Assembly (NCBI RefSeq): GCF_003815535.1
Contig: NZ_RPFZ01000001.1
Span: 1,922,001 to 1,986,000 of the forward strand
DNA from: Aurantiacibacter spongiae
GTDB taxonomy: Bacteria > Pseudomonadota > Alphaproteobacteria > Sphingomonadales > Sphingomonadaceae
DNA: 64,000 nucleotides
Reading direction: 5' to 3'
This document shows positions 1 through 8,130 of this stretch, piece after piece. Numbering within the stretch: position 1 is the stretch's first letter; every line of letters starts with the position of its first letter. The notes beneath the pieces are model-generated. The model searched no databases, had not been told where the DNA came from, and saw only the letters and a program-made list of their open reading frames with translations. A program made the translations under genes and the position numbers.

Positions 1-2238
1 TCCGTCGCGGCAACGCCCGCTGGCGAGGTCTGCCAGCACCACCCCGCGATCGTTGGCACCGTGAAACCAGTTCCAGGCGATGCGCGCATGATCGATCCAG
101 CGCGGCTCGCCGGTGGCGGCGAAGGCGGCGCGTGCGGCCTCGATGGCGGCCTGCGCCTCCAGCGGCTGCTGATCGAACGGAAGGTGCGTGCGGGGATGGC
201 CGAAACTGTCGGACCCGATGGGGCGGAAGTGCCCCTCGGCAGAGGTCTGCTGGCGCGCGATCCAGTCGAGCGTTTCCAGTCCGGCGGCGGTAAAATCCGG
301 GCGGCCCAGCGCCATTCCGGCCTCGATCAGGGCCTGCGACAGCCGCGGATTGTCATATCCCAGAACCGCCTCGAACCACGCCCAGTCGGGCCGGCGCGAC
401 GCATCCAGCAGATGCGCGAGGAAGGTGCCACCGCGCTCCAGCACCGCGCGCGAGGCGCCATGATCGGGATCGACGCGCAGCCGCGCCGCGCAGCCGAGCA
501 TGGTGAAGGCCATCGCCCGCGGGCTGCCGGCCTCCTCGAGCGATGGCAGGGTGCGGTCGAACCACATCTGCGCCCAGCTGCGAATGTCGGCGTCGGGGGC
601 GTTTTCCAGCGTGGCGCCGAGGGCCCAGAGGCCCCGGCCGTTGGAATCTTCCGATCCTTCCTCCTCGCACCAGGTTCGGTCGAAATTCATGAAATTGCGG
701 AAAACGCGCGCGTCCTCGTTCCAGGCGTGCTGGACGAAGCTGGCATAGCGCATGGTCCACCTGGCGCGTTCGGTGGGTTTGAGACCCTCCGCCACGTTCA
801 TCAGCATCAGCGCCCTTGCGTTGTCGTCGAGGCAGTAGCCGTGCCGCCGGTCGGGCACGATGCCAATGGCGTGCTGGAACATGCCGGTCGCATCGCTCAT
901 CGCGAATACGCCGGTGAGGCCCGGCGTCGCGGTGACGGGCGCGCGCCGCGGGGCGGGGGCGACGGCGCCCTCCACCAGTTGCGCCGCGCCCTCGGCGAAG
1001 CGCGGCCAGATCGTCTCGCGCCCCTTCGCATAGGCGCGTCGCTGCAAGGCATCGAGCGCATCACGGTCGTCGAGCAGGCGGTTCACCTCCCGTGCGATCG
1101 ATTGCGCGGATTCGGGTTCGATCAGGCAACCGGCTCCGTCCCGCAGCAATTCGCGCGCGTGGAGATACGGCGTCGCCAGCACCGCCTTGCCCAGCGCGAC
1201 CGCGTAGCTGAGCGTACCCGAGGTCGATTGCTGAAGATTGGGGTAGGGCGTCAGATAGATGTCACACGCCTCCAGCTGATCGAGCAGTTCCTCGGTATCG
1301 ACGAAGCGATCGACCCACTCGATATGGTCGGCGACGCCAAGCTCCGCGGCGCGCGCCTTCAGCCCTTCGCGGTAGGTTTCACCCTGTTCGGCCACCAGGT
1401 TGGGATGCGTCGCGCCGACGATGCGGTAGAGCACGGCGGGGTGCCGTTCGACGATGGCGGGCAGCGCCTCGATCACGTATTCCAGCCCCTTGCCGGGGCC
1501 GAGCAGGCCGAACGTCGTCAGCACGTCGCGTCCCGTCAGGCCGAGCCGTTCCTTGAATTCGGCCTGCCTGCCGAACGGGCGATCGGGCGCGCCGTGCTCG
1601 ATCACGGTCAGGATCTCGTGCGGGGCGCCGTAGCGCGTGGCGAGCAGATCGCGCGCGTGGAAGCTCATCACCATGATGGAACTGGCGCGGTTCACCAGAT
1701 GGGAGAGGATCGCTTCCTGCCGCTCGCTCGGTTCCCCCAGCACGGTATGCGGGGTGAGGATCAGCGGGGCCGCCAGCCGATCCACGAGGTCGCAGACGAA
1801 CTGGCCGTCATCGCCGCCGAAAATCCCGTATTCGTGCTGCAACCAGACCGCATCGACGCCGCTTTCGTTGATGATGCGCGCCGTTTCGAAAAAGCTTTCG
1901 CGGTCGCGTTCGTCGATTACCCCCGCCACGCCTTCGTAGCGGATCGGCTGGTCGGGATTGTCGAGCGCGTACACGTCCACCTCAACATGGCTTTGAAAGC
2001 GGGCGAGCTGTTCGACGATATCGGCGCTGAACGTGGCAATGCCGCACTTGCGCGGGGCGAAGGTGCCAATCAGGGCGATACGTCGCGGACGGGGGCGGGC
2101 GACGGGCGCGGGCGCGAACGGACGGGTATCGGAACGAGCGGGGCGGGCGGCGGTCTTGCCGAACGGGAAGACCGGCTTCGCCGCACCGGCATCGCGGCTG
2201 GCGGGAGCGGGTCGGGGTTGCGAAACGGATTTGCTCAA
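1..2238 (-). CDS. Two-domain glycosyltransferase (GT4-like plus helical glycosidase-like domain), 3' end outside window
   Basis: The frame is open for 746 codons on the minus strand and runs off the left edge, so the C-terminus is missing. After a Pro/Ala-rich N-terminus of about 45 residues comes a GT-B start (LIGTFAPRKCGIATFSADI), then HEYGIFGG, and a donor-site region with TFGLLGPGKG and QQSTSGTLSYAVALGKAV. This resembles family 4 glycosyltransferases. The second half (GYCLDDNARAL, NFMNFDRTW, EDSNGRGLWALG, then WNWFHG, GRCRDG) resembles the alpha-helical hairpin domain fused to such transferases. The start must be TTG at 2238: an in-frame TGA lies upstream with no ATG or GTG between, and GGACGAG precedes it as a ribosome site. 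The donor and acceptor sugars cannot be read from sequence. It is probably cytoplasmic, as no signal peptide is seen. Confidence 0.8.
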   Translation of the reverse strand, partial: MSKSVSQPRPAPASRDAGAAKPVFPFGKTAARPARSDTRPFAPAPVARPRPRRIALIGTFAPRKCGIATFSADIVEQLARFQSHVEVDVYALDNPDQPIRYEGVAGVIDERDRESFFETARIINESGVDAVWLQHEYGIFGGDDGQFVCDLVDRLAAPLILTPHTVLGEPSERQEAILSHLVNRASSIMVMSFHARDLLATRYGAPHEILTVIEHGAPDRPFGRQAEFKERLGLTGRDVLTTFGLLGPGKGLEYVIEALPAIVERHPAVLYRIVGATHPNLVAEQGETYREGLKARAAELGVADHIEWVDRFVDTEELLDQLEACDIYLTPYPNLQQSTSGTLSYAVALGKAVLATPYLHARELLRDGAGCLIEPESAQSIAREVNRLLDDRDALDALQRRAYAKGRETIWPRFAEGAAQLVEGAVAPAPRRAPVTATPGLTGVFAMSDATGMFQHAIGIVPDRRHGYCLDDNARALMLMNVAEGLKPTERARWTMRYASFVQHAWNEDARVFRNFMNFDRTWCEEEGSEDSNGRGLWALGATLENAPDADIRSWAQMWFDRTLPSLEEAGSPRAMAFTMLGCAARLRVDPDHGASRAVLERGGTFLAHLLDASRRPDWAWFEAVLGYDNPRLSQALIEAGMALGRPDFTAAGLETLDWIARQQTSAEGHFRPIGSDSFGHPRTHLPFDQQPLEAQAAIEAARAAFAATGEPRWIDHARIAWNWFHGANDRGVVLADLASGRCRDG

Positions 2239-2295
2239 GGGGTCTCGTCCAGTCCTGTCGTCCGCGATCCCCTCAGCTCGCGGGTATGTTAATGC

Positions 2296-2326
2296 TGCAC
2301 TGCATCACGTTCTGTTGTGCAGTGCA
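2296..2326. repeat. 9-bp inverted repeat in the glycosyltransferase upstream region
   Basis: TGCACTGCA at 2296-2304 is repeated as its exact reverse complement TGCAGTGCA at 2318-2326, with a 13-bp centre. It lies about 60 bp upstream of the TTG start of the glycosyltransferase, in an otherwise gene-free 292-bp gap (2239-2530) that is AT-richer than its surroundings. No T-tract follows, so an operator is more likely than a terminator. The bound protein is unknown. Confidence 0.4.
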
Positions 2327-2530
2327 AGATATTTGATGCGGTCACCGGTTATTCGGCATGAGAAAGCAATGAAATTACACATTTCCATAATTTCGCCGCA
2401 TCGCCGCACGGCTTACCCGTTCAATCGCACGTGCGAACAATACGTTCCCGCCGGCGACGTCATGAAGGTTAACCGTGCCCTCCGCGCGACCGGTTCGTCG
2501 AACCGGCGACTTGCCGCAGCGACCTGCGCC

Positions 2531-2722
2531 TCACTCGCGCAGGAATATGTCCTCTATCGCCAGGCCGAACAGGTCTGCGATGCTGAAGGCGAGGGGCAGC
2601 GACGGATCGTACTTGCCGGTTTCGATGGCGTTCACGCTCTGGCGGGAGACCTGCAGCCGGTCGGCCAGTTCCTGCTGGCTCCATCTGCGTTCGGCGCGCA
2701 GGACGCGCAGGCGGTTGTTCAT
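2531..2722 (-). CDS. XRE-family transcriptional regulator (63 aa)
   Basis: This is a compact single-domain helix-turn-helix protein of the YozG/XRE type. The motif runs RLRVLRAERRWSQQELADRL, then VSRQSVNAIETGKYDPSLP, and ends with FGLAIEDIFL. The protein contains almost nothing besides the DNA-binding domain. Its ATG at 2722 overlaps the stop of the preceding membrane-protein gene (ATGA), which shows translational coupling and excludes a longer start at 2758. It is the last gene of a three-gene minus-strand operon. By analogy with similar membrane-protein/XRE pairs it probably regulates its own promoter, where a direct repeat TTGTCAA overlaps the -35 box. That control is inferred and the ligand is unknown. 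Confidence 0.88.
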   Translation of the reverse strand: MNNRLRVLRAERRWSQQELADRLQVSRQSVNAIETGKYDPSLPLAFSIADLFGLAIEDIFLRE

Positions 2723-3309
2723 TCGTCCGCCCCCGCGCGGTTGGCGAGGGCTTGCCAACCTTGCGCCAGTCCCATCCCGATCGCCCAGAGCGGAAAAGCG
2801 TACCAGCCCGGCGCATGGGGCACGAGTTCGAAGGTTTCGAGAAAACCCCAGAAGCAGGCGACCCCCAGCAGGAGCGCCAGTCCCACCAGCGAGGACACCG
2901 CGGAACGGTAGCGCAGATATTCGTCCCGCTCCTCGATGAGATAGCGCGCCATCGCCCAGATCATCGCCAGGATCGGCACGACCGGCAGCAGGGCCAGCAC
3001 CATCGTTGCCGCTTCACCCACGTTGTACCGGTCGAAGATAGAGATCGCCGCGCCCAGGCCGAGCACGTAGCCGAGCCCGGCGATCATCATCCGGCGATTG
3101 TAGCGCAGCACGGCCAGGTTGGCCGAGCGCTTCGCCTTGTCCATCGCGCGTACGAACAATCCGGCCGGCACGAAGGCCAGGGCCAGCAGGATGAAGCCGC
3201 TGGTGGAATCGATCGCGCCGCTCAGCTTCAGACCCGATACGGTCGCGATCGCGGCGAGGGCGGTCGCCGCCCAGATGGCGGGGCGGTTGTCTGTTCTGGC
3301 CACGGTCAT
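2719..3309 (-). CDS. Membrane protein of unknown function in XRE operon (196 aa)
   Basis: The protein is hydrophobic, with about four to five predicted membrane segments: around residues 12-45 (IWAATALAAIATVSGL and GFILLALAFVPAG), 75-90 (MMIAGLGYVLGLGAAI), 103-120 (MVLALLPVVPILAMIWAM) and 145-185 (two further segments). A charged stretch (YLIEERDEYLRYRSA) lies between the last segments, probably on the cytoplasmic side. The ATG at 3309 overlaps the upstream stop as ATGA; the longer frame to 3363 would run into the upstream gene. I do not recognise the family with confidence. Being sandwiched between a small membrane protein and an XRE regulator suggests a self-regulated membrane module. Confidence 0.75.
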   Translation of the reverse strand: MTVARTDNRPAIWAATALAAIATVSGLKLSGAIDSTSGFILLALAFVPAGLFVRAMDKAKRSANLAVLRYNRRMMIAGLGYVLGLGAAISIFDRYNVGEAATMVLALLPVVPILAMIWAMARYLIEERDEYLRYRSAVSSLVGLALLLGVACFWGFLETFELVPHAPGWYAFPLWAIGMGLAQGWQALANRAGADE

Positions 3310-3488
3310 TCTCCCGCGCGCCTGAACGACGGGCGACACGAGCGGCCCGAAATCGAAATCCATGCCAGTGCGGGCAGGATGACGAACATCGTCCGCGCCG
3401 CGTCGCGGTCAACGATTCCCGCGCGGACGCCCAGTGCCAGCAGGATCATGGCGGCGGCCCAGGGGAGGGCCTTGCGGATTGTGGTCAT
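3306..3488 (-). CDS. Small membrane protein, first gene of XRE operon (60 aa)
   Basis: This 60-residue protein has two hydrophobic stretches (ALPWAAAMILLALGVRAGI and MFVILPALAWISI) and a basic tail (SGRSCRPSFRRAGE). The ATG at 3488 has a clear Shine-Dalgarno AGGGAG seven bases upstream, which favours it over the more distal ATG at 3545 that lies upstream of the predicted promoter. Its stop overlaps the next start (ATGA). The function is unknown. The size and position suggest a partner of the 196-aa membrane protein. Confidence 0.7.
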   Translation of the reverse strand: MTTIRKALPWAAAMILLALGVRAGIVDRDAARTMFVILPALAWISISGRSCRPSFRRAGE

Positions 3489-3516
3489 GTCAAGCTCCCT
3501 TGCTTTGATGTAAAGG

Positions 3517-3545
3517 ACGCTAGACATGCGAGGCGATGTTGTCAA
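3517..3545 (-). promoter_or_regulatory. Promoter of the membrane/XRE operon with TTGTCAA direct repeat
   Basis: On the minus strand a perfect -35 TTGACA (3540-3545) is followed after exactly 17 bp by TAGCGT (3517-3522), about 30 bp upstream of the first start codon. On the plus strand TTGTCAA occurs at 3539-3545 and again at 3552-3558, a 13-bp direct repeat covering the -35 box. That layout suits an operator for the XRE protein encoded by the operon. Confidence 0.55.
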
Positions 3546-3705
3546 GCTAACTTGTCAATTGGATTGGCGTCCTTGACGTGGCTTGCGGTTCGGTCCGCCC
3601 CGGGCCTTTCCTACGGCAGCGTGAGGATGCAGGGATGCAGTCCGTGCCCCCGCCCTGCCTCCCCCGCCGCCACTCGACATCTTCCGAAAATCGGTCGGGC
3701 AATCT

Positions 3706-3790
3706 GTCAACTTTGGATTCAGGGCGCACGATACTGAAATATCACAATAATATCTGGCAATCTGACGTGAGGTCGTGTCAACTTCGTCAA
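3706..3790. promoter_or_regulatory. Paired GTCAACTT element in the ftsH upstream gap
   Basis: The 414-bp gap 3489-3902 carries the XRE-operon promoter on its left and no gene that I can support. GTCAACTT occurs at 3706-3713 and again at 3777-3784, 71 bp apart. The second copy extends to TGTCAACTTCGTCA, which is found identically upstream of ruvA (63294-63307). The sequence between is AT-rich (around 3735-3760). It may be a regulatory region for ftsH, but no -35/-10 pair is clear. Confidence 0.35.
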
Positions 3791-3902
3791 CCGGATCACC
3801 CGGACCCGTCCAGCCGTCCGAAACGCCGAAGCACGTCGCCCGCGTTATCTTGCCATTCACCCGCGCGCGCCTACATTGTCGGGTGAAAGGATCGTGCCTC
3901 AG

Positions 3903-5846
3903 ATGAGCGACAATCAGGAACCCGACAACACGCCCAACCCCTGGATGAAGAGCCTGGTGGTATGGGGCGGGATATTCCTCGCCCTGCTGCTGGTCGTCTC
4001 GATGTTCGGCGGATCGCGGGAAACGGCCGGAACGCAGATCAGCTATTCCGACTTCCGCGACCGCGTGGCCGAGGGCAGCGTGCAGGAAGTCACGATCGCG
4101 CCCGATCTCATCACCGGCACGCTGAAGAACAACGGCACCTTCTCGACCGTGCCCGTCGGCAGCGATCCGGGGCTGACCGACATGCTCGACCAGGCCAATG
4201 TCGAATATTCGGGCAAGCCCGCCGATCAGGGCAATCTGTGGGCGGCGATTCTCGTCAACACGTTGCCGTTCCTGCTGATTCTCGGCATCGCCTTCTTCGC
4301 GCTGCGCCAGGTTCAGAAGGGCGGTGGCTCGGGCGCGATGGGCTTCGGCAAGTCCAAGGCCAAGCTGCTGACGGAAAAGCAGGGCCGCGTCACATTCGAC
4401 GATGTCGCCGGCATCGACGAGGCGCGCGAGGAATTGCAGGAGATCGTCGAGTTCCTCAAGGATCCCTCGCGTTTCTCCAAGCTCGGCGGCCAGATTCCCA
4501 AGGGCGCGTTGCTGGTCGGTTCGCCCGGTACCGGCAAGACCCTGCTCGCCCGTGCCATCGCGGGTGAGGCGCGCGTGCCGTTCTTCACCATTTCCGGCTC
4601 CGACTTCGTGGAAATGTTCGTGGGCGTGGGCGCCAGCCGTGTGCGCGACATGTTCGAACAGGCGAAGAAGAATGCTCCGTGCATCGTCTTCATCGACGAG
4701 ATCGACGCGGTCGGCCGGCACCGTGGCAACGGCATCGGCAATTCCAACGACGAGCGCGAGCAGACGCTGAACCAGCTGCTCGTCGAAATGGACGGTTTCG
4801 AGGCGAACGAAGGCATCATTATCATCGCCGCCACCAACCGCCCCGACGTGCTCGATCCCGCGCTGCTGCGTCCGGGTCGCTTCGACCGCCAGGTCGTCGT
4901 CCCGATCCCCGATATCGACGGGCGCGAGAAGATCCTTGCCGTCCACATGAAGAAGGTGCCGCTGGCGCCGGACGTGAACGCCCGCACCATCGCGCGCGGC
5001 ACGCCGGGCTTCTCCGGCGCGGACCTCGCCAATCTGGTGAACGAGGCGGCGCTGCTCGCCGCCCGCCGCAACAAGCGCCTGGTCGCCATGCAGGAATTCG
5101 AGGACGCGAAGGACAAGGTCATGATGGGTTCCGAGAGGAAATCCATGGTGATGACCGACGACGAGAAGAAGATGACCGCCTATCACGAGGCCGGCCACGC
5201 CATCGTCGCCGTCCACGAGCCCGCGTCGGATCCCATTCACAAGGCGACGATCATCCCGCGCGGCCGCGCGCTGGGCATGGTCATGCGCCTGCCCGAACGC
5301 GACAACTACTCCTATCACCGCGACAAGATGCACGCCAACCTTGCCGTCAGCATGGGCGGGCGCGTGGCGGAGGAGATCATCTTCGGACATGACAAGGTTT
5401 CGTCCGGCGCTTCTTCCGACATCCAGTACGCCACCGATCTGGCCAAGAACATGGTCACCAAGTGGGGCATGTCCGACAAGCTCGGCCCGCTGATGTACGA
5501 GCAGAGTCAGGAAGGCTATCTCGGCATGGGGCAGACCCAGCGCACGATGGCGGGCGCGGAGACGAACAAGCTCATCGACGCCGAGATCAAGGATCTGGTC
5601 GAAAGCTCGCACCGCCGCGCGACCGAGGTGCTGACCGAGCACGAGGACCAGTTGCACCTGCTGGCGCAGGCCATGCTCGAATACGAGACGCTGACGGGCG
5701 AGGAGATCAAGACGCTGCTCGAAAACGGCAAGATCGACCGTCCCGACACGCCGAGTGGCCCGGTGGCCGTGCAGCCGAGCCACGGATCCGCCGTTCCGCG
5801 CGCGGGCAAGCGTTTCGGCGGCGGCGAAGCGCCGCAGGGGGCCTGA
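3903..5846 (+). CDS. ftsH: ATP-dependent zinc metalloprotease FtsH
   Basis: FtsH is a membrane-anchored AAA+ protease that degrades unassembled or damaged membrane proteins and short-lived regulators, acting as a hexamer in the inner membrane. The 647-aa product has a first membrane helix near residues 17-35, a periplasmic domain, and a second helix near 113-134. Walker A is GSPGTGKT (206-213; most relatives have GPPGTGKT). The pore loop is MFVGVG (238-243), Walker B IVFIDEID follows, then an SRH region with [19 protein letters not shown], and the zinc site HEAGH (428-432). The start at ATG 3903 (MSDNQEP) gives the usual length; an ATG at 3876 would add nine residues. The gene often upstream of ftsH in relatives, tilS, is absent here. 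Confidence 0.97.
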   Translation: MSDNQEPDNTPNPWMKSLVVWGGIFLALLLVVSMFGGSRETAGTQISYSDFRDRVAEGSVQEVTIAPDLITGTLKNNGTFSTVPVGSDPGLTDMLDQANVEYSGKPADQGNLWAAILVNTLPFLLILGIAFFALRQVQKGGGSGAMGFGKSKAKLLTEKQGRVTFDDVAGIDEAREELQEIVEFLKDPSRFSKLGGQIPKGALLVGSPGTGKTLLARAIAGEARVPFFTISGSDFVEMFVGVGASRVRDMFEQAKKNAPCIVFIDEIDAVGRHRGNGIGNSNDEREQTLNQLLVEMDGFEANEGIIIIAATNRPDVLDPALLRPGRFDRQVVVPIPDIDGREKILAVHMKKVPLAPDVNARTIARGTPGFSGADLANLVNEAALLAARRNKRLVAMQEFEDAKDKVMMGSERKSMVMTDDEKKMTAYHEAGHAIVAVHEPASDPIHKATIIPRGRALGMVMRLPERDNYSYHRDKMHANLAVSMGGRVAEEIIFGHDKVSSGASSDIQYATDLAKNMVTKWGMSDKLGPLMYEQSQEGYLGMGQTQRTMAGAETNKLIDAEIKDLVESSHRRATEVLTEHEDQLHLLAQAMLEYETLTGEEIKTLLENGKIDRPDTPSGPVAVQPSHGSAVPRAGKRFGGGEAPQGA

Positions 5847-5881
5847 AACCCGGCCCGGTCATCGACAGGAGTGCCTCGACC

Positions 5882-6175
5882 ATGAAGACCTTCGTTTCGC
5901 CAGTCGTCTTGCTCGCCCTCGTCGCCGGCGTCTCCGCCTGTTCGGAATCGACGCAGGATTCCGCTCAGAAGGCAGCCCAGGGCGCCGCCGCCGATACCGA
6001 GGCGAACGCCAAGGTTGCCGGCGAACGTATCCGCGAAGGAGCCATCGTCGCCGCCGACAAGCTCAGCGAAGGGGCGGCCGACCTGCGCGACGACATGGCC
6101 GAGGACGAGGCCGATTACGACGCCAACGAGAAGACCGTGACCGATCCCGCGGACCGCGAGCCGAACACGGACTGA
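5882..6175 (+). CDS. Small acidic lipoprotein (97 aa)
   Basis: An N-terminal signal sequence ends in a lipobox (GVSAC, Cys around residue 20), so the mature protein should be lipid-anchored. The remainder is hydrophilic, Ala/Glu/Asp-rich and probably helical (AQKAAQGAAADTEANAKVAGE, then AADKLSEGAADLRDDMAEDE). It starts 35 bp after ftsH and may be co-transcribed. There is no recognisable domain. The composition resembles short helical envelope-stress lipoproteins, but no specific role can be assigned. Confidence 0.75.
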   Translation: MKTFVSPVVLLALVAGVSACSESTQDSAQKAAQGAAADTEANAKVAGERIREGAIVAADKLSEGAADLRDDMAEDEADYDANEKTVTDPADREPNTD

Positions 6176-6199
6176 GGCTCGCTCCGTCGAGGGGCTTTC

Positions 6200-7267
6200 C
6201 TACATCGCGCCGAGCAGGAACAGGATGTTCACGAACAGCGCGACCGCGATCCAGATGAACGCGCTCAGGATCAGGAGCCGCCAGATCGTCGAACGTCGCG
6301 AAAGGCCGTAGGCCCCGCGCAGTTGCCTGTAGACATGGATCGGCGGCACGACGAGCGCGAGACATAGCGCCAGCGTTCCGAAACCGGCCACGCCGATCAG
6401 CGATATGACGATGAACAGCATCGTCATGAAGCTCAGCGAGTAGGTGACGAAAATCGCGTGGTCATACGCCTTGGACTGGCGCCGCCATGCGAACAGCAGC
6501 TAGACGAAGGGAATGGAGATCGGGATGAGCAGCCAGCTGAACTTGTAGCTGTTCGCCTGGAACTTGTAGAGCATCAGCCCCGGATTGTCGTTCCACTTCT
6601 TGGCCAGCTTGTCGATCAGGGGAATCCCAGTCCCGTCAGTGCCGAAATTGATGAAGGAACGTTCGTCATCGACCACGTAGCGCCGGTTCTGCCACAGACC
6701 GTCGAGATCGTCTTCGACCTGCTCGATCGCAGCCTCCGTCGCGGCGCGCTGCGGATCGTCGGCGGGCATCTCGTCAAGTTGCGCCTGTGCCGCATCGCGG
6801 CGCGCCTCGAGCTGCCGCTCGACGCTGGCGAGGCCCGCTTCCGGGCTTATCCTGCCTTCGAGGTCGGTGGGCGCAGTCAGGCCGGCCATCTGAAAGATCG
6901 CGAACATCAGGAATACCGCGAAAAGGAACAGCGCCATCGGCGAGACGAAGCGCGCCCGTTCCCCGTCTATGTAGCGGCGGGTGAGGGAACCGGGCTTCAG
7001 CGCCAGCATGGGGAGCGTGCGCCACAGCTTGCCCTCGAAATGAAGGGCGCCGTGCAGCAGATCGTGCATGAACGCGCCGATGGTGCGATGGACATGGCCC
7101 TGCTGCCCGCAGGCCCGGCAATAGGCTCCGGTCAGCTCCGTCCCGCAGTTGAGGCAGGCTTCCGGTTGGTGGGGATGCGGGCGCTTGGCACCGGAATCGG
7201 GATCGAGCGCGCGGGCCAGCAAACCACCTTGTGCTGCCGTTCCGATACCGTCGAACAGATCGCTCAT
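6200..7267 (-). pseudogene. DUF3667 membrane protein interrupted by one in-frame amber codon
   Basis: The frame starts at ATG 7267 and encodes an N-terminal zinc ribbon (Cys38, Cys41, Cys50, Cys53 in CLNCG and YCRACG), the DUF3667 core (GAFMHDLLHG, LWRTLPMLALKPG) and a first membrane segment near residues 95-112. At codon 256 (6500-6502) a TAG follows LLIPISIPFV. The same frame then continues with LLFAWRRQSKAYDHAIFVTYSL and three more hydrophobic segments to a stop at 6200, giving the usual length of about 355 residues. TGG to TAG would restore a Trp at that position. It is either a pseudogene from one nonsense change, a sequencing error, or a read-through gene. The truncated 255-aa product would lose most of its membrane domain. 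Confidence 0.8.
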
Positions 7268-7365
7268 GCCGCCCCTCCGCCGGGCGCAATCTACCGCACG
7301 ACGGGCTTATGTCGAGACGGAACAAAAGGTGATCGAAGCGGTTGAACGGAAAAGGAGCAAGGCCC

Positions 7366-7599
7366 ATGAGCAGTACCATACCATCCGACCACCCGAAGTC
7401 CGATCCGGTTACCAATGCCCAAAAGGATCCCGACAACTGGACCACCGGAGACGAAGCCATGACCGGGGCGCAGGCTAGCTATCTCAAGACCTTGTGCGAG
7501 GAAGCCGGCGAGCCGGACTCCTACGACGAGACACTGTCGAAGGCGGAAGCTTCGAAGCGCATCGACGCCTTGCAGGACAGGACGGGGCGGGGCGCCTGA
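7366..7599 (+). CDS. DUF3072 domain protein (77 aa)
   Basis: The product matches the short DUF3072 family, seen in NWTTGDEAMTGAQASYLKTL, then LCEEAGE and LSKAEASKRIDALQ ending in TGRG. The ATG at 7366 is preceded by AAAGGAG at good spacing, so it is preferred over the earlier ATG at 7342. It is a soluble, acidic, probably helical protein of unknown function. It stands alone between the broken DUF3667 gene (divergent) and a bidirectional terminator. Confidence 0.85.
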   Translation: MSSTIPSDHPKSDPVTNAQKDPDNWTTGDEAMTGAQASYLKTLCEEAGEPDSYDETLSKAEASKRIDALQDRTGRGA

Positions 7600-7611
7600 C
7601 GGGCATGAAGA

Positions 7612-7655
7612 CGAAAGAAAAAGGGCCGCGCCGTTGCCGGCGCGGCCCCTTTATT
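7612..7655. terminator. Bidirectional terminator between DUF3072 gene and rpoZ
   Basis: An 11-bp perfect stem (7623-7633 with 7638-7648, arm GGGCCGCGCCG) and a 4-base loop are flanked by an A-rich tract on the left and CTTTATT on the right. It can terminate the plus-strand DUF3072 gene and the minus-strand rpoZ. Confidence 0.85.
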
Positions 7656-7670
7656 CGCCAATAACGGCCC

Positions 7671-8015
7671 TCAACCGTCGTAATCGCTGCCGATCGAGGT
7701 CGAACGGGTCGGCGCGGCGGCCGACAGGCGCATGGCTTCTGCCGACTGGCTCAGCGAACCGATCTCGTCCGCTTCGTCCTCTTCGTCGGGCAGGACACGC
7801 TGGAGCGACTGCACGACCGATTCGGTCAGATGCTTGGGCTTCACGGTCTGTTCCGCGATCTCGCGAAGGGCGACGACCGGGTTCTTGTCCCGGTCGCGAT
7901 CGACGGTCAGTTCCGCGCCACCGGAAATTTCCCGCGCCCGCTGGGCGGACAGAAGAACGAGATCGAAACGGTTGGGGATCTTGTCGACGCAATCTTCAAC
8001 TGTAACGCGCGCCAT
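7671..8015 (-). CDS. rpoZ: DNA-directed RNA polymerase omega subunit
   Basis: Omega helps assemble and stabilise RNA polymerase by binding the beta-prime subunit. The 114-aa product begins [20 protein letters not shown], continues [16 protein letters not shown] and [13 protein letters not shown], all typical of alphaproteobacterial omega. The acidic C-terminal extension is also typical. The ATG at 8015 is about 30 bp downstream of a clear promoter (8053-8081); the longer frame to 8105 would begin upstream of that promoter. In many genomes rpoZ sits beside spoT, but here it is a single-gene unit ending in a terminator at 7612-7655. Confidence 0.96.
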   Translation of the reverse strand: MARVTVEDCVDKIPNRFDLVLLSAQRAREISGGAELTVDRDRDKNPVVALREIAEQTVKPKHLTESVVQSLQRVLPDEEDEADEIGSLSQSAEAMRLSAAAPTRSTSIGSDYDG

Positions 8016-8052
8016 GGGCACTCCGATGAAACTGGGATGGATGAAAGGGCGG

Positions 8053-8081
8053 CGTCTAGCCGGCGGCCGCACCAAGGTCAA
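8053..8081 (-). promoter_or_regulatory. rpoZ promoter
   Basis: On the minus strand TTGACC (8076-8081), a 17-bp spacer and TAGACG (8053-8058) are followed by a 5' UTR of roughly 30 bases before the rpoZ ATG. The box sequences match other promoters in this window. Confidence 0.6.
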
Positions 8082-8130
8082 GGAAATCGGGGCCCTGTCG
8101 CCCACGGCGAGGCGTGCTAAGGGGGGCGCA

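Noticed and set aside
61-2292. A 743-codon plus-strand frame over the glycosyltransferase
   Set aside because: The minus-strand frame has clear glycosyltransferase motifs; the plus-strand translation is low-complexity and unlike any family.
3555-5783. A 742-codon open frame antisense to ftsH
   Set aside because: It mirrors the codon pattern of ftsH, has no domain or ribosome site, and the sense strand is a complete FtsH. High GC content favours such shadows.
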